Assembly: GCA_016872895.1 (NCBI GenBank)
Contig: VGYT01000011.1
Location: 1 to 34,162, forward strand
Source of the DNA: Planctomycetota bacterium
GTDB taxonomy: Bacteria > Planctomycetota > Phycisphaerae > FEN-1346
Length of the DNA stretch: 34,162 nucleotides
Reading direction: 5' to 3'
The position numbers were made by a program, and so were the translations under genes. This document shows positions 8,156 to 21,843 of this stretch, in pieces (within the stretch, counting starts at the first letter, position 1; every line of letters starts with the position of its first letter). The notes beneath the pieces are model-generated. The model was not told the DNA's origin, made no database searches, and saw only the letters and a program-made list of their open reading frames with translations.

Positions 8156-10197
8156 TTACTTTTTCTCCCACCCGCTGTAATGCACCTCCATGAAGAGCGG
8201 CTCGTCCAGGACGAGGATTTTTTCCAGGCGCACGAGTTGCCCGTCGAGCGGCAGGTTGACGCGGATGGGCGTCGCGCCGGCGGCCGCGGCCGTGGCGTCG
8301 GCCTGGGCCTGCGCGGCTTCCTGGATGGCGCCGGCCGCCGCCTGGGCATCCACCGGCGGCTGCTCCGGGGCGCCCGTCAACTGCCGGAACGCCTTGACGA
8401 CGGTCAGCGGCCCTTCGATCCACGGCTCGCTCGACCAGGGGCGCGCGTACTTGCCCTCCTTCGGCAGGTACAGGTTCACCATCAGGTGTGTGACGGGTTC
8501 GCTTGAGCGGGGCAGGTCGATGCGAAGCGTGCCGGCGGGGGCGGGCTTACGGGCCGGGTCGTCGGTCTTTTCTACATATACGAGTTCCACCGGGAATGCC
8601 GCAAGGCCGCTCGAGGCCCCCTCGGAGCGGACGAGAGGCAGGAGGACGCGCTTCTGCTCGTCCCTGGCCGGGCGCACCGACCGCCCGGACACGCTGGCCG
8701 ACCAGATGTCCACGCCCTCCGGCATCGCCAGGCGCAGGAACTGCTGCCGGTTGTTCCGCACGTTGTAGACGACCTTGGTGATGCGCCGCCCCTCCATCGT
8801 CTGCATGGTCGTGATGACCGCGGAATCGACGATCGTCACCAGCACGCTCACGTCTTCGTGCTTCTTGATGGCAAGCGGAACGGTGAACGTCTCCGCCACG
8901 TAGCGGAACGCGAGAAGGATGGGCTGCCCGGTAAGGGCGAGCATCTCGGGCGGCAGTTCGCGGACGTCGATGGCGGTTGCGCCGTCGAGCCGCGGGGCCG
9001 AGAGTTCCACGTTGGCCAGCGCGACGACGCCGATGTGGCCCTTCTCGCGGACAACGTCCATCGTCCGCAGGACGGGCAGGGGCACCTCGCCGCCGCCGGC
9101 CGCGCCCGTGGGCTTCTCGTACGTCACGTTCAGCGTGTAATCGCCGAGGACCTCGCTGGAGAGCGCCACGGCCAGTTCGGCCTGCGCCACGCGCCAGTCG
9201 CGGACGCGGTCGCCCTTGACCTCCAGGATGCTCGCCCCATCGGGCACTTTGAGTTTCAGCACGCGCACGCCGGAGTGGAGGATGTTGTACTTGAGGCGCT
9301 GGCGCCCCACGAGGATGCCGTCGCCGACGGCCAGGAGGGTCTGCGTCTCGGCGTAGAGTTTGGGCGGCACTTTTTCGGCCTCGGGAATGGCCCGCTCCCA
9401 CGCCAGTTGCACGGCCTGGGCCGCGGGAAGGGCCGCCGCCACGCGCGTGGCCCCGCCCTCCTCTTTCTTGATTACGGACTGCGCGCCCGTGACCTTTATA
9501 TCAACACCGGTTTGCGCCAGGCGCAGGTCCAGGATGCAGGTTGACGAGGGCACGCGGTCGAACTTCAGCGTCAGCGTGCCGGCCTGCTCCGTGACGGCCA
9601 CGGCGAACTTCGCCTTGACCTCCATCGGGCCGGTCGCCGTGGTGAGGACCTCGTAGAAGTTGCCCGCCTGCCGCAGGAACGCCCCCTGCGGCAGCGTAAC
9701 GTCCTGGATGGCCACGCTCGCCGGCAGGATGGGGATGACCTTCCAGTCTTTCTCCTTAAGGACGCTCACCTTGACGGTGGCGGTGAACACGGCGCCGTCC
9801 TTCGTAAGGTCGCCGGTGTACTCGGCGCCGGTGACTGCGAAGTCGGCCGGCGGCGGGCCGCCTTTCTGCTTCTGCTCAAGGCTCCACTGGAGGAGGGCCT
9901 TGAACTCCTGCCACGGGATGCGCACCCTGGCCTGGCCCATGTTCTGGATTTTCATGCCCAGCAGGCCCTCGACCTCTTCCCAGGTGAGCGTGAACATGCC
10001 GGCCTCGCCCGGGCCGCGCGCCTCGTCGTAGCCGGTGATCTTCTTGAAGAGGTCCCAGGGGAGGACCACCTGGCCCTTGTCGTCGGCGGCCGTGGCGGCC
10101 GGGACCGCGGGGGCCTTCGGCTGGGCGGGGGCCGCAGGGACCGACGCCAGGATGAGCGCGGCCGCAGCCAGCGCCGCCAGGAACCATCGACTTGTAC

Positions 10198-10201
<4 letters not shown>
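8156..10201 (-). CDS. Exported beta-rich protein, paralogous in part to its upstream neighbour
   Basis: A 681-residue protein with no recognised named family. The ATG at 10201 starts a signal peptide (MSTSRWFLAALAAAALILASVPAAPAQ). It overlaps the upstream stop as ATGA and has AAGGAG just ahead, so translation is coupled. An N-terminal segment starts LPWDLFKKITGYDEA. Long beta-strand-rich regions follow, with a module around residues 475-590 (VVYNVRNNRQQFLRLAMPEG ... AAFPVELVYVEK ... LRIDLPRS). The 1949-residue neighbour has the matching module at about residues 450-560 (FEVRNRGQQFMRVELPPGS ... ISFPVELVYLTR ... LSLPLPRV). The C-termini also resemble each other: VRLEKILVLDEP...MEVHYSGWEKK here and VKFEKTLLDPGD...VAEYTWQGEEK there. 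It looks like a partial gene duplicate that now works with its partner at the cell surface. Confidence 0.82.
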
Positions 10202-16047
<5,846 letters not shown>

Positions 16048-16141
16048 TGGCCGCCCGAGCGCAAGGACACCGATGGACCGCTCCCCGGCGTCATTCCAAA
16101 CATCAGACGCCGCCCGACAACAGAAGTTCCGCGGAATCCGA

Positions 16142-16229
16142 CCCCCGCCTTACGGCGGGGGCCAGTCAAAGCGCTCAGCGCGGGGCGACGGGCCCGCGCG
16201 CCCCGGCCCCCCCTTACGGCGGGGGCCAG
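16142..16229. repeat. Two copies of a GC-rich hairpin element (17-bp identical core)
   Basis: The 17-mer CTTACGGCGGGGGCCAG occurs at 16149-16165 and 16213-16229. In the first copy CCCCCGCC (16142-16149) pairs with GGCGGGGG (16154-16161) over a TTAC loop. The second copy also has a C-run ahead of the core and can fold alike. They lie between the NCS2 permease gene stop (16242) and the start of the giant STN gene (16047), and could end transcripts or be REP-like elements. The rest of the 16048-16241 gap shows nothing else I recognise. Confidence 0.7.
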
Positions 16230-16241
16230 CCAAGGTCCGCC

Positions 16242-17768
16242 TCAGCCGCCCGTCACGAACGCCCTCGCGGCGTACTGAAGGACGAACAGCCCCGCGAACA
16301 GCGCCACCATCCAGTGAAGTTCCCGCGCGCGGCCCGTGACGAGTTTCAGCAGCGTGTACGAGATGAAGCCCCACGCGATGCCGTCGGTAATCGAAAAACT
16401 GAACTGCATGACTACAATCGTCAGGAAGGCCGGGACGGCCTCGTCGTACTCGTCCCATCGTATGCGGCGCACGGTCCCCATCATCATCGCGCCGATGACG
16501 ACCAGCACGGGCGCAATGACGGGATAGAACGCCACCGGGTCGGCCGTTCCGGCCGCAACCTGCACCAGCGGCGCGCCCGTGGCGGCGTCGAGGAACCGCA
16601 CGCCCGCCCCCACGGTCTGCACCAGCGGCGCAAGGACCAGCGACGCCAGCATCAGGGCGCCCACGACGACCGCCGCAAGGCCCGTCCGCGCACCCGACGC
16701 CACCCCCGCCGCGCTCTCCACGTACGACGTAATCGTGCTCGTGCCCATGAGCGCCCCGACCACCGTGCCGCAGGCGTCGGAGAAGAGGGCCTGGCGTGCT
16801 CGCGGCAAGCGGCCCTGCGCATCGAGGAAGCCGGCGCGCTCCCCCACGCCGATGAGCGTCCCCACGGTGTCGAAAAGGTCGAGGAAAAACAGGATGAATA
16901 TGACCACCAGCACGTCGAGGAGGCGATGGTTGCGGAAGAGGGCCGACCCGTCGGCGGCAAACAGTGTGGTGCTCGGCCACCGGGGCAGTTCCAGCGGGGC
17001 CGGCTCGGCCATGACGACCTTGACGGCCTCCGGCGGCACGGCCTTGACCGGATCGGCCTTGCCCTGCGCCAGCGCCGCGGCGCGCTGGCCCAGGCTCGCG
17101 GCAGGGATGACCTCGCACCCGTCCGGCCGATGGTACGGCACCTGCCAGACGTGCCCGGCGGCCAGGGCCAGGACGGCCGTGCCGACGATGCCCACCAGGA
17201 CCGCGCCCTTGAATCGCAGGGCCATCAGGCCGGCCGTCAGCGCGATGCCCACCAGGACAACCCACGCGATGGGGCTGGTCAGGTCGCCCAGGCGCACCAG
17301 CGTAACGTTGTGGTTCTGCACCAAGCCGCCGTACTGGAGGCCCACGAAGGCAATCAGCAGGCCGATGCCGTTGGCGATGGCGTACTTCAGGCCCTCCGGC
17401 ACGGCGTTCATGACGGCCTCGCGCAGGCCGAAGACGGTCATGAAGAGAAAAAACGCGCCCGACATGACGTTCGCCGCCAGCGCCTCCTCCCACGTAAACT
17501 TCATCGCCAGGCACACTGTGAAGACGAAGAAAAAGTTGTGGCCCATGGCGGGCGCAAGGGCGATGGGGTAGTTCGCCAGCAGGCCCATCAGGAAGCACGC
17601 GACGGCCGAGGCCACGCACGTGGCGACGAAGACGTCGCCCGGCGGCATGCCCGCCACCGACAGCACGGCGGGCTGCACAAAGAGGATGTACGACAGCGTC
17701 AGGTAGGTGACGACGCCGCCGCGCACCTCGGCCCACGCGCTTGAGCCGCGCTCGCGCAGTTGGAACAT
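16242..17768 (-). CDS. NCS2-family (AzgA-like) purine permease
   Basis: A 508-residue inner-membrane protein of the nucleobase:cation symporter-2 superfamily, AzgA-type branch; likely substrates are guanine, hypoxanthine, adenine or xanthine. Around a dozen hydrophobic segments are visible. Family signatures are YILFVQPAVLSVAGMP, FFLDLFDTVGTLIGVGERAGF and GTSTITSYVESAAGVASGARTGLAAV. The usual GMGLNAYF motif reads AMGHNFFFVFTV, a variant that may alter specificity. A soluble insertion of about 90 residues (VWQVPYHRPDGCE to FAADGSALFRN) lies mid-protein. ATG at 17768 was chosen because MFQLRERGSSAWAEVRGG is the normal AzgA-type start and GGGGGA lies 8 bases upstream; the longer open frame is not protein-like. 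The ferredoxin gene lies 77 bp upstream on the same strand. Confidence 0.92.
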   Translation of the reverse strand: MFQLRERGSSAWAEVRGGVVTYLTLSYILFVQPAVLSVAGMPPGDVFVATCVASAVACFLMGLLANYPIALAPAMGHNFFFVFTVCLAMKFTWEEALAANVMSGAFFLFMTVFGLREAVMNAVPEGLKYAIANGIGLLIAFVGLQYGGLVQNHNVTLVRLGDLTSPIAWVVLVGIALTAGLMALRFKGAVLVGIVGTAVLALAAGHVWQVPYHRPDGCEVIPAASLGQRAAALAQGKADPVKAVPPEAVKVVMAEPAPLELPRWPSTTLFAADGSALFRNHRLLDVLVVIFILFFLDLFDTVGTLIGVGERAGFLDAQGRLPRARQALFSDACGTVVGALMGTSTITSYVESAAGVASGARTGLAAVVVGALMLASLVLAPLVQTVGAGVRFLDAATGAPLVQVAAGTADPVAFYPVIAPVLVVIGAMMMGTVRRIRWDEYDEAVPAFLTIVVMQFSFSITDGIAWGFISYTLLKLVTGRARELHWMVALFAGLFVLQYAARAFVTGG

Positions 17769-17845
17769 CGAAAACGTCCCCCGGAGAGCCTCGCCGCCGG
17801 TCGCCGCAGCCGCGGAACGCCACGCCGGCCCCGCATCACTGCCGC

Positions 17846-18037
17846 CTACTCTTGCTCGATGATTATCGCCCCGGTGGGGCAGGCATCGACGGCTTCCCGC
17901 ACCTTGTCCTGGAGTTCGGGCGGGATTTCCTTCAAGAGGACCGTCGAGAGGTCGTCGCGGATCTCGAAGACCTCCGGGCAGACTTCCGCGCACGGACCGC
18001 ATCCCGTGCACAGGTCGGTGTCAACGCGCACCTTCAT
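17846..18037 (-). CDS. Small single-cluster 4Fe-4S ferredoxin
   Basis: A 63-residue electron carrier. Cluster ligands are CTGCGPC near the N-terminus (Cys10, Cys13, Cys16) and the distal Cys in DACPTGAI. A further Cys in AEVCPEVF sits where two-cluster ferredoxins bind cluster II. The second full motif is absent, so a single [4Fe-4S] cluster is expected, as in Thermotoga-type ferredoxins. The C-terminus is acidic (IIIEQE). ATG at 18037 has a strong AAGGAGG six bases upstream. It sits alone between an intrinsic terminator and the permease gene; no partner oxidoreductase is nearby. Confidence 0.95.
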   Translation of the reverse strand: MKVRVDTDLCTGCGPCAEVCPEVFEIRDDLSTVLLKEIPPELQDKVREAVDACPTGAIIIEQE

Positions 18038-18161
18038 GACTGGCCTCCTTGAATTCGCGTTTGTGCCGGCCGCACGGCGCCGGACGTCCGGCCGGGCCCC
18101 GGCGCCACAGCAGCATTCTACCAGCCCCCCCTGCCGCGCCCAACGTCTTTCCGAAACAGAA

Positions 18162-18194
18162 AACGTGAGGAAGGCCGCGCGCCTCCCTCACGTT
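18162..18194 (-). terminator. Intrinsic terminator downstream of arsR-type gene
   Basis: Fourteen-base arms (18162-18175 and 18181-18194) pair with a single mismatch around a CGCGC loop. Read on the minus strand the stem is followed by TTTTCTGTTT, a U-rich tail. It lies 158 bp beyond the arsR-type stop and 125 bp before the ferredoxin ATG, so it separates the two transcripts. Confidence 0.8.
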
Positions 18195-18351
18195 CCACGA
18201 CAATCGAATCCGTCCTGGTCCCGGCCCCTCGGGGCGCCTGTGCACCGGCGCACTGCGCCGGACGCTTCCGGCCGCCGCCGAGCGGCGCGCGGGCGGCGCA
18301 CTTCCGGCCGCCGCCCGAGGGGCCTCGTCAGGCCGAGCCGTCGCGCCCGGG
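18195..18351. other. GC-rich non-coding stretch with short palindromes
   Basis: This stretch between the terminator and the arsR-type gene has no supportable gene. It holds a near-perfect palindrome (CCGGCGCA-C-TGCGCCGG, about 18246-18262) and two copies of CTTCCGGCCGCCGCC about 36 bp apart. A related GGCGCCGGACGTCCGGCC stretch lies at about 18077-18094. Together with the gap up to the ferredoxin start (18038-18161) it makes a gene-free interval of about 314 bp. Confidence 0.5.
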
Positions 18352-18633
18352 CTACCGCCCGGCAAGTTTCGCGAGGCCGGCCGCCAGTTCCTTCATGCTG
18401 GCCGTGTCGATCACGTAGACGACCGACTTACCCTTGCGGTTGCCGATGACCATCCGGCCCATGCGCAGCAGGCCGAGGTGATGGCTGATCGTAGGCTGCT
18501 TCAGCCTCAGGCCCTTGCACAGCGCGGTGACGTTCTTCGGGCCGCCGGTCAGCAGTTTCAGAATGCCCAGCCGCGTGGCATCCGACAGCAGCGAAAAGCC
18601 CCGAGCCAGTTCCATCAGTTCATTCTTCGCCAT
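18352..18633 (-). CDS. ArsR/SmtB-family winged-helix transcription regulator
   Basis: A 93-residue DNA-binding repressor-type protein. The fold is read from LLSDATRLGILKLLTGGPKNV (helices 1-2), TALCKGLRLKQPTISHHLGLL (helix-turn-helix) and GNRKGKSVVYVID (beta-hairpin wing). In helix 3 the E. coli ArsR arsenic motif ELCVC is replaced by ALCKG, leaving one cysteine (Cys39). Direct arsenite sensing is therefore doubtful; other metals, redox or an effector-free role are possible. AAGGA lies 9 bases ahead of ATG 18633. It ends at its own terminator and the adjacent genes are not metal-resistance genes, so its target is not evident; autoregulation is usual in the family. Confidence 0.93.
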   Translation of the reverse strand: MAKNELMELARGFSLLSDATRLGILKLLTGGPKNVTALCKGLRLKQPTISHHLGLLRMGRMVIGNRKGKSVVYVIDTASMKELAAGLAKLAGR

Positions 18634-18757
18634 TGATACATCCTTTCTTTTTTTGACCCCCCTGATTCACCTAGTCTATGCGCTTAACGCGATGGCACGC
18701 AACAAAAATCCGCTCGATTTTCCGCCGCACGCCCGCCCGCGCCCCCGCATCAATGCC

Positions 18758-18785
18758 AGCATAGCCATGACGGCATCCATTGCAA
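18758..18785 (-). promoter_or_regulatory. Possible promoter of the arsR-type gene
   Basis: On the minus strand TTGCAA (18785-18780) and TATGCT (18763-18758) are spaced by 16 bp, giving a leader of about 120 bases. A rival pair nearer the gene is TTGCGT (18702-18697) and TAGACT (18678-18673) with an 18-bp spacer, next to a GCGTTAAGCGC palindrome that could be an operator. Both match consensus only partly, and sigma-70 rules may not hold for this phylum. Confidence 0.22.
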
Positions 18786-18851
18786 CTACAGATGATTCGT
18801 AATGCGTTACTTGCGGGGGCGACCATCACCAGGCAATGTGGCACGGCCGCG

Positions 18852-20288
18852 TCAGCGGAGGAGTTCCCGGATCGCCTCCTTCAGGAGCGCCTCCGTGGGC
18901 GGGCCGACCACCGACATCGTGGGCTCGTACCCGCCCTCGGAGAAGGCCGCGTCGGTGCAGATGTAGCCTGGCCCGCCCTCGCCGTTGGCCGCCACGGCGA
19001 CGAAGCCGTTCGGGAGGATCGACTGCGCGTAAAGTTGGAACTCCACGAAGGCCTCTCCCGGAAGGTGGAGGATCGTGACGGGGCCGAGGCGCAGGCGGCC
19101 GGCGTCGATCCCCGGCCGGGCCGTCACCCGCTCGCGCCACGCCAGCGCCAGCGCCGCCTTCAGTCGCCGCTCGGGCCTCTCGGCGGCGTCGCCAAGTTGC
19201 CTGCGAAGCGTCTCCTCGGCGAACTGGCCGTCCTCGCGGAGCGGGAGCACCACCTCCACGGTCTTCCAGCCGATCTCGGAAACGGGCGCCGTCTCGGTCG
19301 CCGCGATGGCCGCCCGCATGCCCGCCGCCAGGCGCTCCGCCAGTTGCCGGTGGACATCCTCAGCCGGGCCCACGTTGTATTTGCCCACGGTGACGTCGCC
19401 GCAGCAGCCCGAGAAATAGAGGTGCGGAATGCCCTCCTCCTTCTCCATCGCCGCCCGGGCCAATCCCGCCACGTCGGGATCGGCCTTTCCGTCGCCGTAA
19501 TTGTTGTGGAGGTGGCTCGCGTAGTAGTGCATCCGCAGGATGGGCCGGCCGCCCTCGAAGAGTGTCACCGTGCGGAGCCACGGGTCAATTTTGCCCTCCG
19601 GCGCGTCGCGGACCGCCGGGGCCTTCGTCGCGCTGGAGCGCACGTGCAGCGTCCCCTCGATAAAGACCCTCCGCGCGGAGGCGAACTGCTCCACCTTCGC
19701 GCGGCCGGCCCCGACGTGCGTGAAGGGCCGCAGCCGCCCGATTGCCCCGCGTACGGCGGCCGCGGCCCGGTCCGTCACCTCGTCCATGAACCGCAGGTCG
19801 AGGTGCGGCGGCGCGGAGGGCGCACGGTCGAGCAGGCGCTGGGCCTCCGTGTCGGCCAGCGGGGCGTCGTGCGCGTGTGTGCAGTGCACCGCCACCTGCG
19901 TCTCGGCCACGCACGCCGCCGAGGCCATCTTGCGCCGGAACAGGTCGCAGGCCCCGTTATGGAGGCGGCACCAGTCGAGCGAGGCCACGACGTACCGCGT
20001 CCGGGAGTCCGCCAGGACGATGCCCTTCAGGAGGAGCGGCGCCTCGACCTCCCCCAGCGGCGCTATCCACCCGCCGCACGCCGGGTGGCCGGCGGGGGGC
20101 GTGGCGTCGCACTCGAAGGCGGCCGCGCGGAGACCGTCCCTGGCCGGGCCGGGCGAGACGCAGCCCGCGGCCGGCAGCCAGGCGACGGCGGCGAGAAGAC
20201 CCATGCAGAAATGCAGAATGAAAAATACAGAATGCGGCGGCATCCGCGCAGGCATTTCGCTCCGCATCCTGCATTCTCCGTTCCGCAT
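18852..20288 (-). CDS. Neutral/alkaline ceramidase-like exported lipoprotein
   Basis: A protein of about 478 residues resembling the N-terminal catalytic domain of neutral ceramidases. The zinc-site motif reads HCTHAHDAP (about residue 136), where ceramidases have THTHSGP. A second His-rich stretch is MHYYASHLHNNYGDG, and YFSGCCGDVTVGKYN takes the place of the glycine-rich active-site loop. The C-terminal part is LGPVTILHLPGEAFVEFQLY, typical of the family. Many such proteins in this group of bacteria have unknown substrates, so amidase activity on ceramide is not assured. ATG at 20288 overlaps the upstream stop (TGATG). It gives a signal peptide with an arginine-containing n-region that ends at the lipobox-like WLPAAGC. 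An internal ATG at 20204 (MGLLAAVAWLPAAGC) is the alternative, but it lacks a ribosome site and positive charges. Confidence 0.8.
   Translation of the reverse strand: MRNGECRMRSEMPARMPPHSVFFILHFCMGLLAAVAWLPAAGCVSPGPARDGLRAAAFECDATPPAGHPACGGWIAPLGEVEAPLLLKGIVLADSRTRYVVASLDWCRLHNGACDLFRRKMASAACVAETQVAVHCTHAHDAPLADTEAQRLLDRAPSAPPHLDLRFMDEVTDRAAAAVRGAIGRLRPFTHVGAGRAKVEQFASARRVFIEGTLHVRSSATKAPAVRDAPEGKIDPWLRTVTLFEGGRPILRMHYYASHLHNNYGDGKADPDVAGLARAAMEKEEGIPHLYFSGCCGDVTVGKYNVGPAEDVHRQLAERLAAGMRAAIAATETAPVSEIGWKTVEVVLPLREDGQFAEETLRRQLGDAAERPERRLKAALALAWRERVTARPGIDAGRLRLGPVTILHLPGEAFVEFQLYAQSILPNGFVAVAANGEGGPGYICTDAAFSEGGYEPTMSVVGPPTEALLKEAIRELLR
20203..20287. repeat. AATGCAGAATGC-type imperfect inverted repeat at a gene junction
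   Basis: A stretch rich in GCAGAATG, ACAGAATGCGG and, in inverse, CCGCATCCTGCATTC and CCGTTCCGCAT. The two ends are imperfect inverse copies of each other. Its base composition and repeated words differ from the flanking coding DNA. It occupies exactly the interval between the aminotransferase stop and the internal ATG of the ceramidase-like gene. It looks like a small dispersed palindromic element; whether its translation belongs to the ceramidase-like signal peptide is unresolved. Confidence 0.55.
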
Positions 20289-21622
20289 CACGCCAACTCG
20301 GCGCGGTGCGCCCAGACCTTCTCGAACGCCTTCGCGTACTGCTCGATCAGGTCGGGCGCTTCGCCGTAAACGAGCGGCAGGAAGATGTGGTTGGCGTTGA
20401 CGTGGGCGTTGCCCGGCATGGACACCGGAATCCGCGGCGGGTGATGCCACCACCTGGCCTCGGAGTAGATCTTCAGTTTGTGCTGTTCGGGGTAGTCCCA
20501 CACGCTGGCGCGGACGCCCTCGGCCGCCAGGGCCTTCAGGAGCGCGCCGCGCGAAAGGCCGAGTTTCCCGAAGTCAATAAGCAACATATTCGCATGATAA
20601 TAGGCGCGCTTCTGGTCGGAGCGGCAGCGCGGCTCGGCGATGCCCGGCAACTGCGTCAGCCGATCGTTCATCGCGCGGACGTTCTTCTCGACGATCGCCC
20701 CTGTCTGGTCGAGCGCCTTCAGTTGCTGGCGGGCCACCGCGGCCGCGAACGGGTGCATCCGGTATTTCTGGCCGAACCCCGTGCCCTCGTACGCGCGCAC
20801 CGGGCTGTCGGAGGGGAACTTGGGCGGGTCCTCGTAGTGCCCGAACGCCGCGGCGCGCTCGTAGTACTCGCGCGTCTGGTACATGCCCATGCCGCCCTCG
20901 ACCGCGGGCATCACCTTGGACGCCTGAAAACTATAGATGCCCATCGCACCCCACGTGCCCATCTTCCTGCCCTGCATCGAGGCGCCGTGCGCGTGGGCCG
21001 CGTCCTCCAGCAGCACCAGGCCCTTCTGGCTGGCCCAGTCGCCGATCAGGTCCATCTCGCACGGCAGGCCCCAGGCGTGCATGGCCTCGACGGCCTTCGT
21101 TTGCGGCGTCAGTTTGCGCTTCGCGTCCTCAAGGTCGAAGCAGGCCGTCTTCGGGTCAACATCGACGAAGACCGGCACGAGGCCGAAGAACCGCATCGCC
21201 AGGCACGCGGAGAAGAACGTGTAGGACGGCACCATGATCTCGCTGCCCGGCGGCAGGTCGAGCGCGAAATACATGCTCGTCAGCGCGCTTGAGCCGTTCA
21301 TGTGCGCCTTCACGAACGGCGATTGCGTGTATTCCTTCCACTCCTTCTCGAGCAGCGGCAGTTCCTGGTAGAACTGGTTGCTGTCGATCAACTCGTGCAG
21401 CCGTTTCTTCTCGGCGTCTCCGTACCGCGGCCAGCGGGTGAGGGCCGAAAGTTGAGCCGCCGGAAACGTCACGGTCTTCGGCCCGCCCTTCGCCGCCAGC
21501 GTCTCAGCCTTGTCCTGGGCGAACGACCGGCCCGCCGCAAGGCCCGCCACGACCGCGCCGCCCGCCTTGATGAATCCCCGCCGCGTCAGTTCCGCCTTGC
21601 CGTTCCCGGAAATGGTTTCCAT
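20288..21622 (-). CDS. Tat-signalled DegT/DnrJ/EryC1/StrS-type aminotransferase
   Basis: A 444-residue fold-type-I PLP enzyme of the sugar-aminotransferase (DegT/AHBA synthase) family. The N-terminus METISGNGKAELTRRGFIKAGG... is a twin-arginine signal with a hydrophobic stretch and cleavage near SFAQ. The enzyme domain starts near WPRYGDAEKKRLHELIDSN. Family landmarks are HMNGSSALTSMYFAL (cofactor phosphate loop), VPSYTFFSACLAMRFFG, LLEDAAHAHGA (the PLP-pyridine Asp) and YSFQASKVMPAVEGGM, which holds the Schiff-base Lys. All catalytic residues seem intact. Family members normally work in the cytoplasm on nucleotide-linked keto-sugars, so a Tat leader is odd. ATG at 21622 has GGAG about 8 bases upstream. 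Its stop overlaps the ceramidase-like ATG. Confidence 0.92.
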   Translation of the reverse strand: METISGNGKAELTRRGFIKAGGAVVAGLAAGRSFAQDKAETLAAKGGPKTVTFPAAQLSALTRWPRYGDAEKKRLHELIDSNQFYQELPLLEKEWKEYTQSPFVKAHMNGSSALTSMYFALDLPPGSEIMVPSYTFFSACLAMRFFGLVPVFVDVDPKTACFDLEDAKRKLTPQTKAVEAMHAWGLPCEMDLIGDWASQKGLVLLEDAAHAHGASMQGRKMGTWGAMGIYSFQASKVMPAVEGGMGMYQTREYYERAAAFGHYEDPPKFPSDSPVRAYEGTGFGQKYRMHPFAAAVARQQLKALDQTGAIVEKNVRAMNDRLTQLPGIAEPRCRSDQKRAYYHANMLLIDFGKLGLSRGALLKALAAEGVRASVWDYPEQHKLKIYSEARWWHHPPRIPVSMPGNAHVNANHIFLPLVYGEAPDLIEQYAKAFEKVWAHRAELA

Positions 21623-21843
21623 GTGCGCTCTCCTGCCTGAAGTGAACGTCCACACGTGCACCCTAGACTTCCTGCCCGAGAATGTCAATAGCGGTTCTCT
21701 CCACATAGCGGTTCTCGCGCCTCGCGGCCTTTGCGGGGAACCGCCCTGCCCGACGCCGGTTCAACCTGGGGTGAAACAGGCAAGGGTCGGCACCGCGGAG
21801 CCCGCCGGGCCGCCCCTGCCGCGCAACCGGGCACTTACATAGA

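Noticed and set aside
8133-8423. Extended start for the HEAT-repeat protein (97 extra residues)
   Set aside because: The extension is Arg/Gly-rich shadow sequence from the neighbouring gene, while ATG 8132 has a perfect ribosome site and a signal peptide.
16048-16110. A 16-codon minus-strand frame ending in the GTG start of the giant gene, as a possible leader peptide
   Set aside because: Too short, no ribosome site of note, and no attenuator-like structure beside it.
17769-18011. Extended start for the NCS2 permease
   Set aside because: It would overlap the ferredoxin gene in another frame and adds non-membrane, Arg-rich sequence that AzgA-type proteins do not have.
18352-18633. Calling the ArsR-family protein an arsenic sensor
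   Set aside because: The ELCVC metal motif is reduced to one cysteine and no arsenic genes are near.
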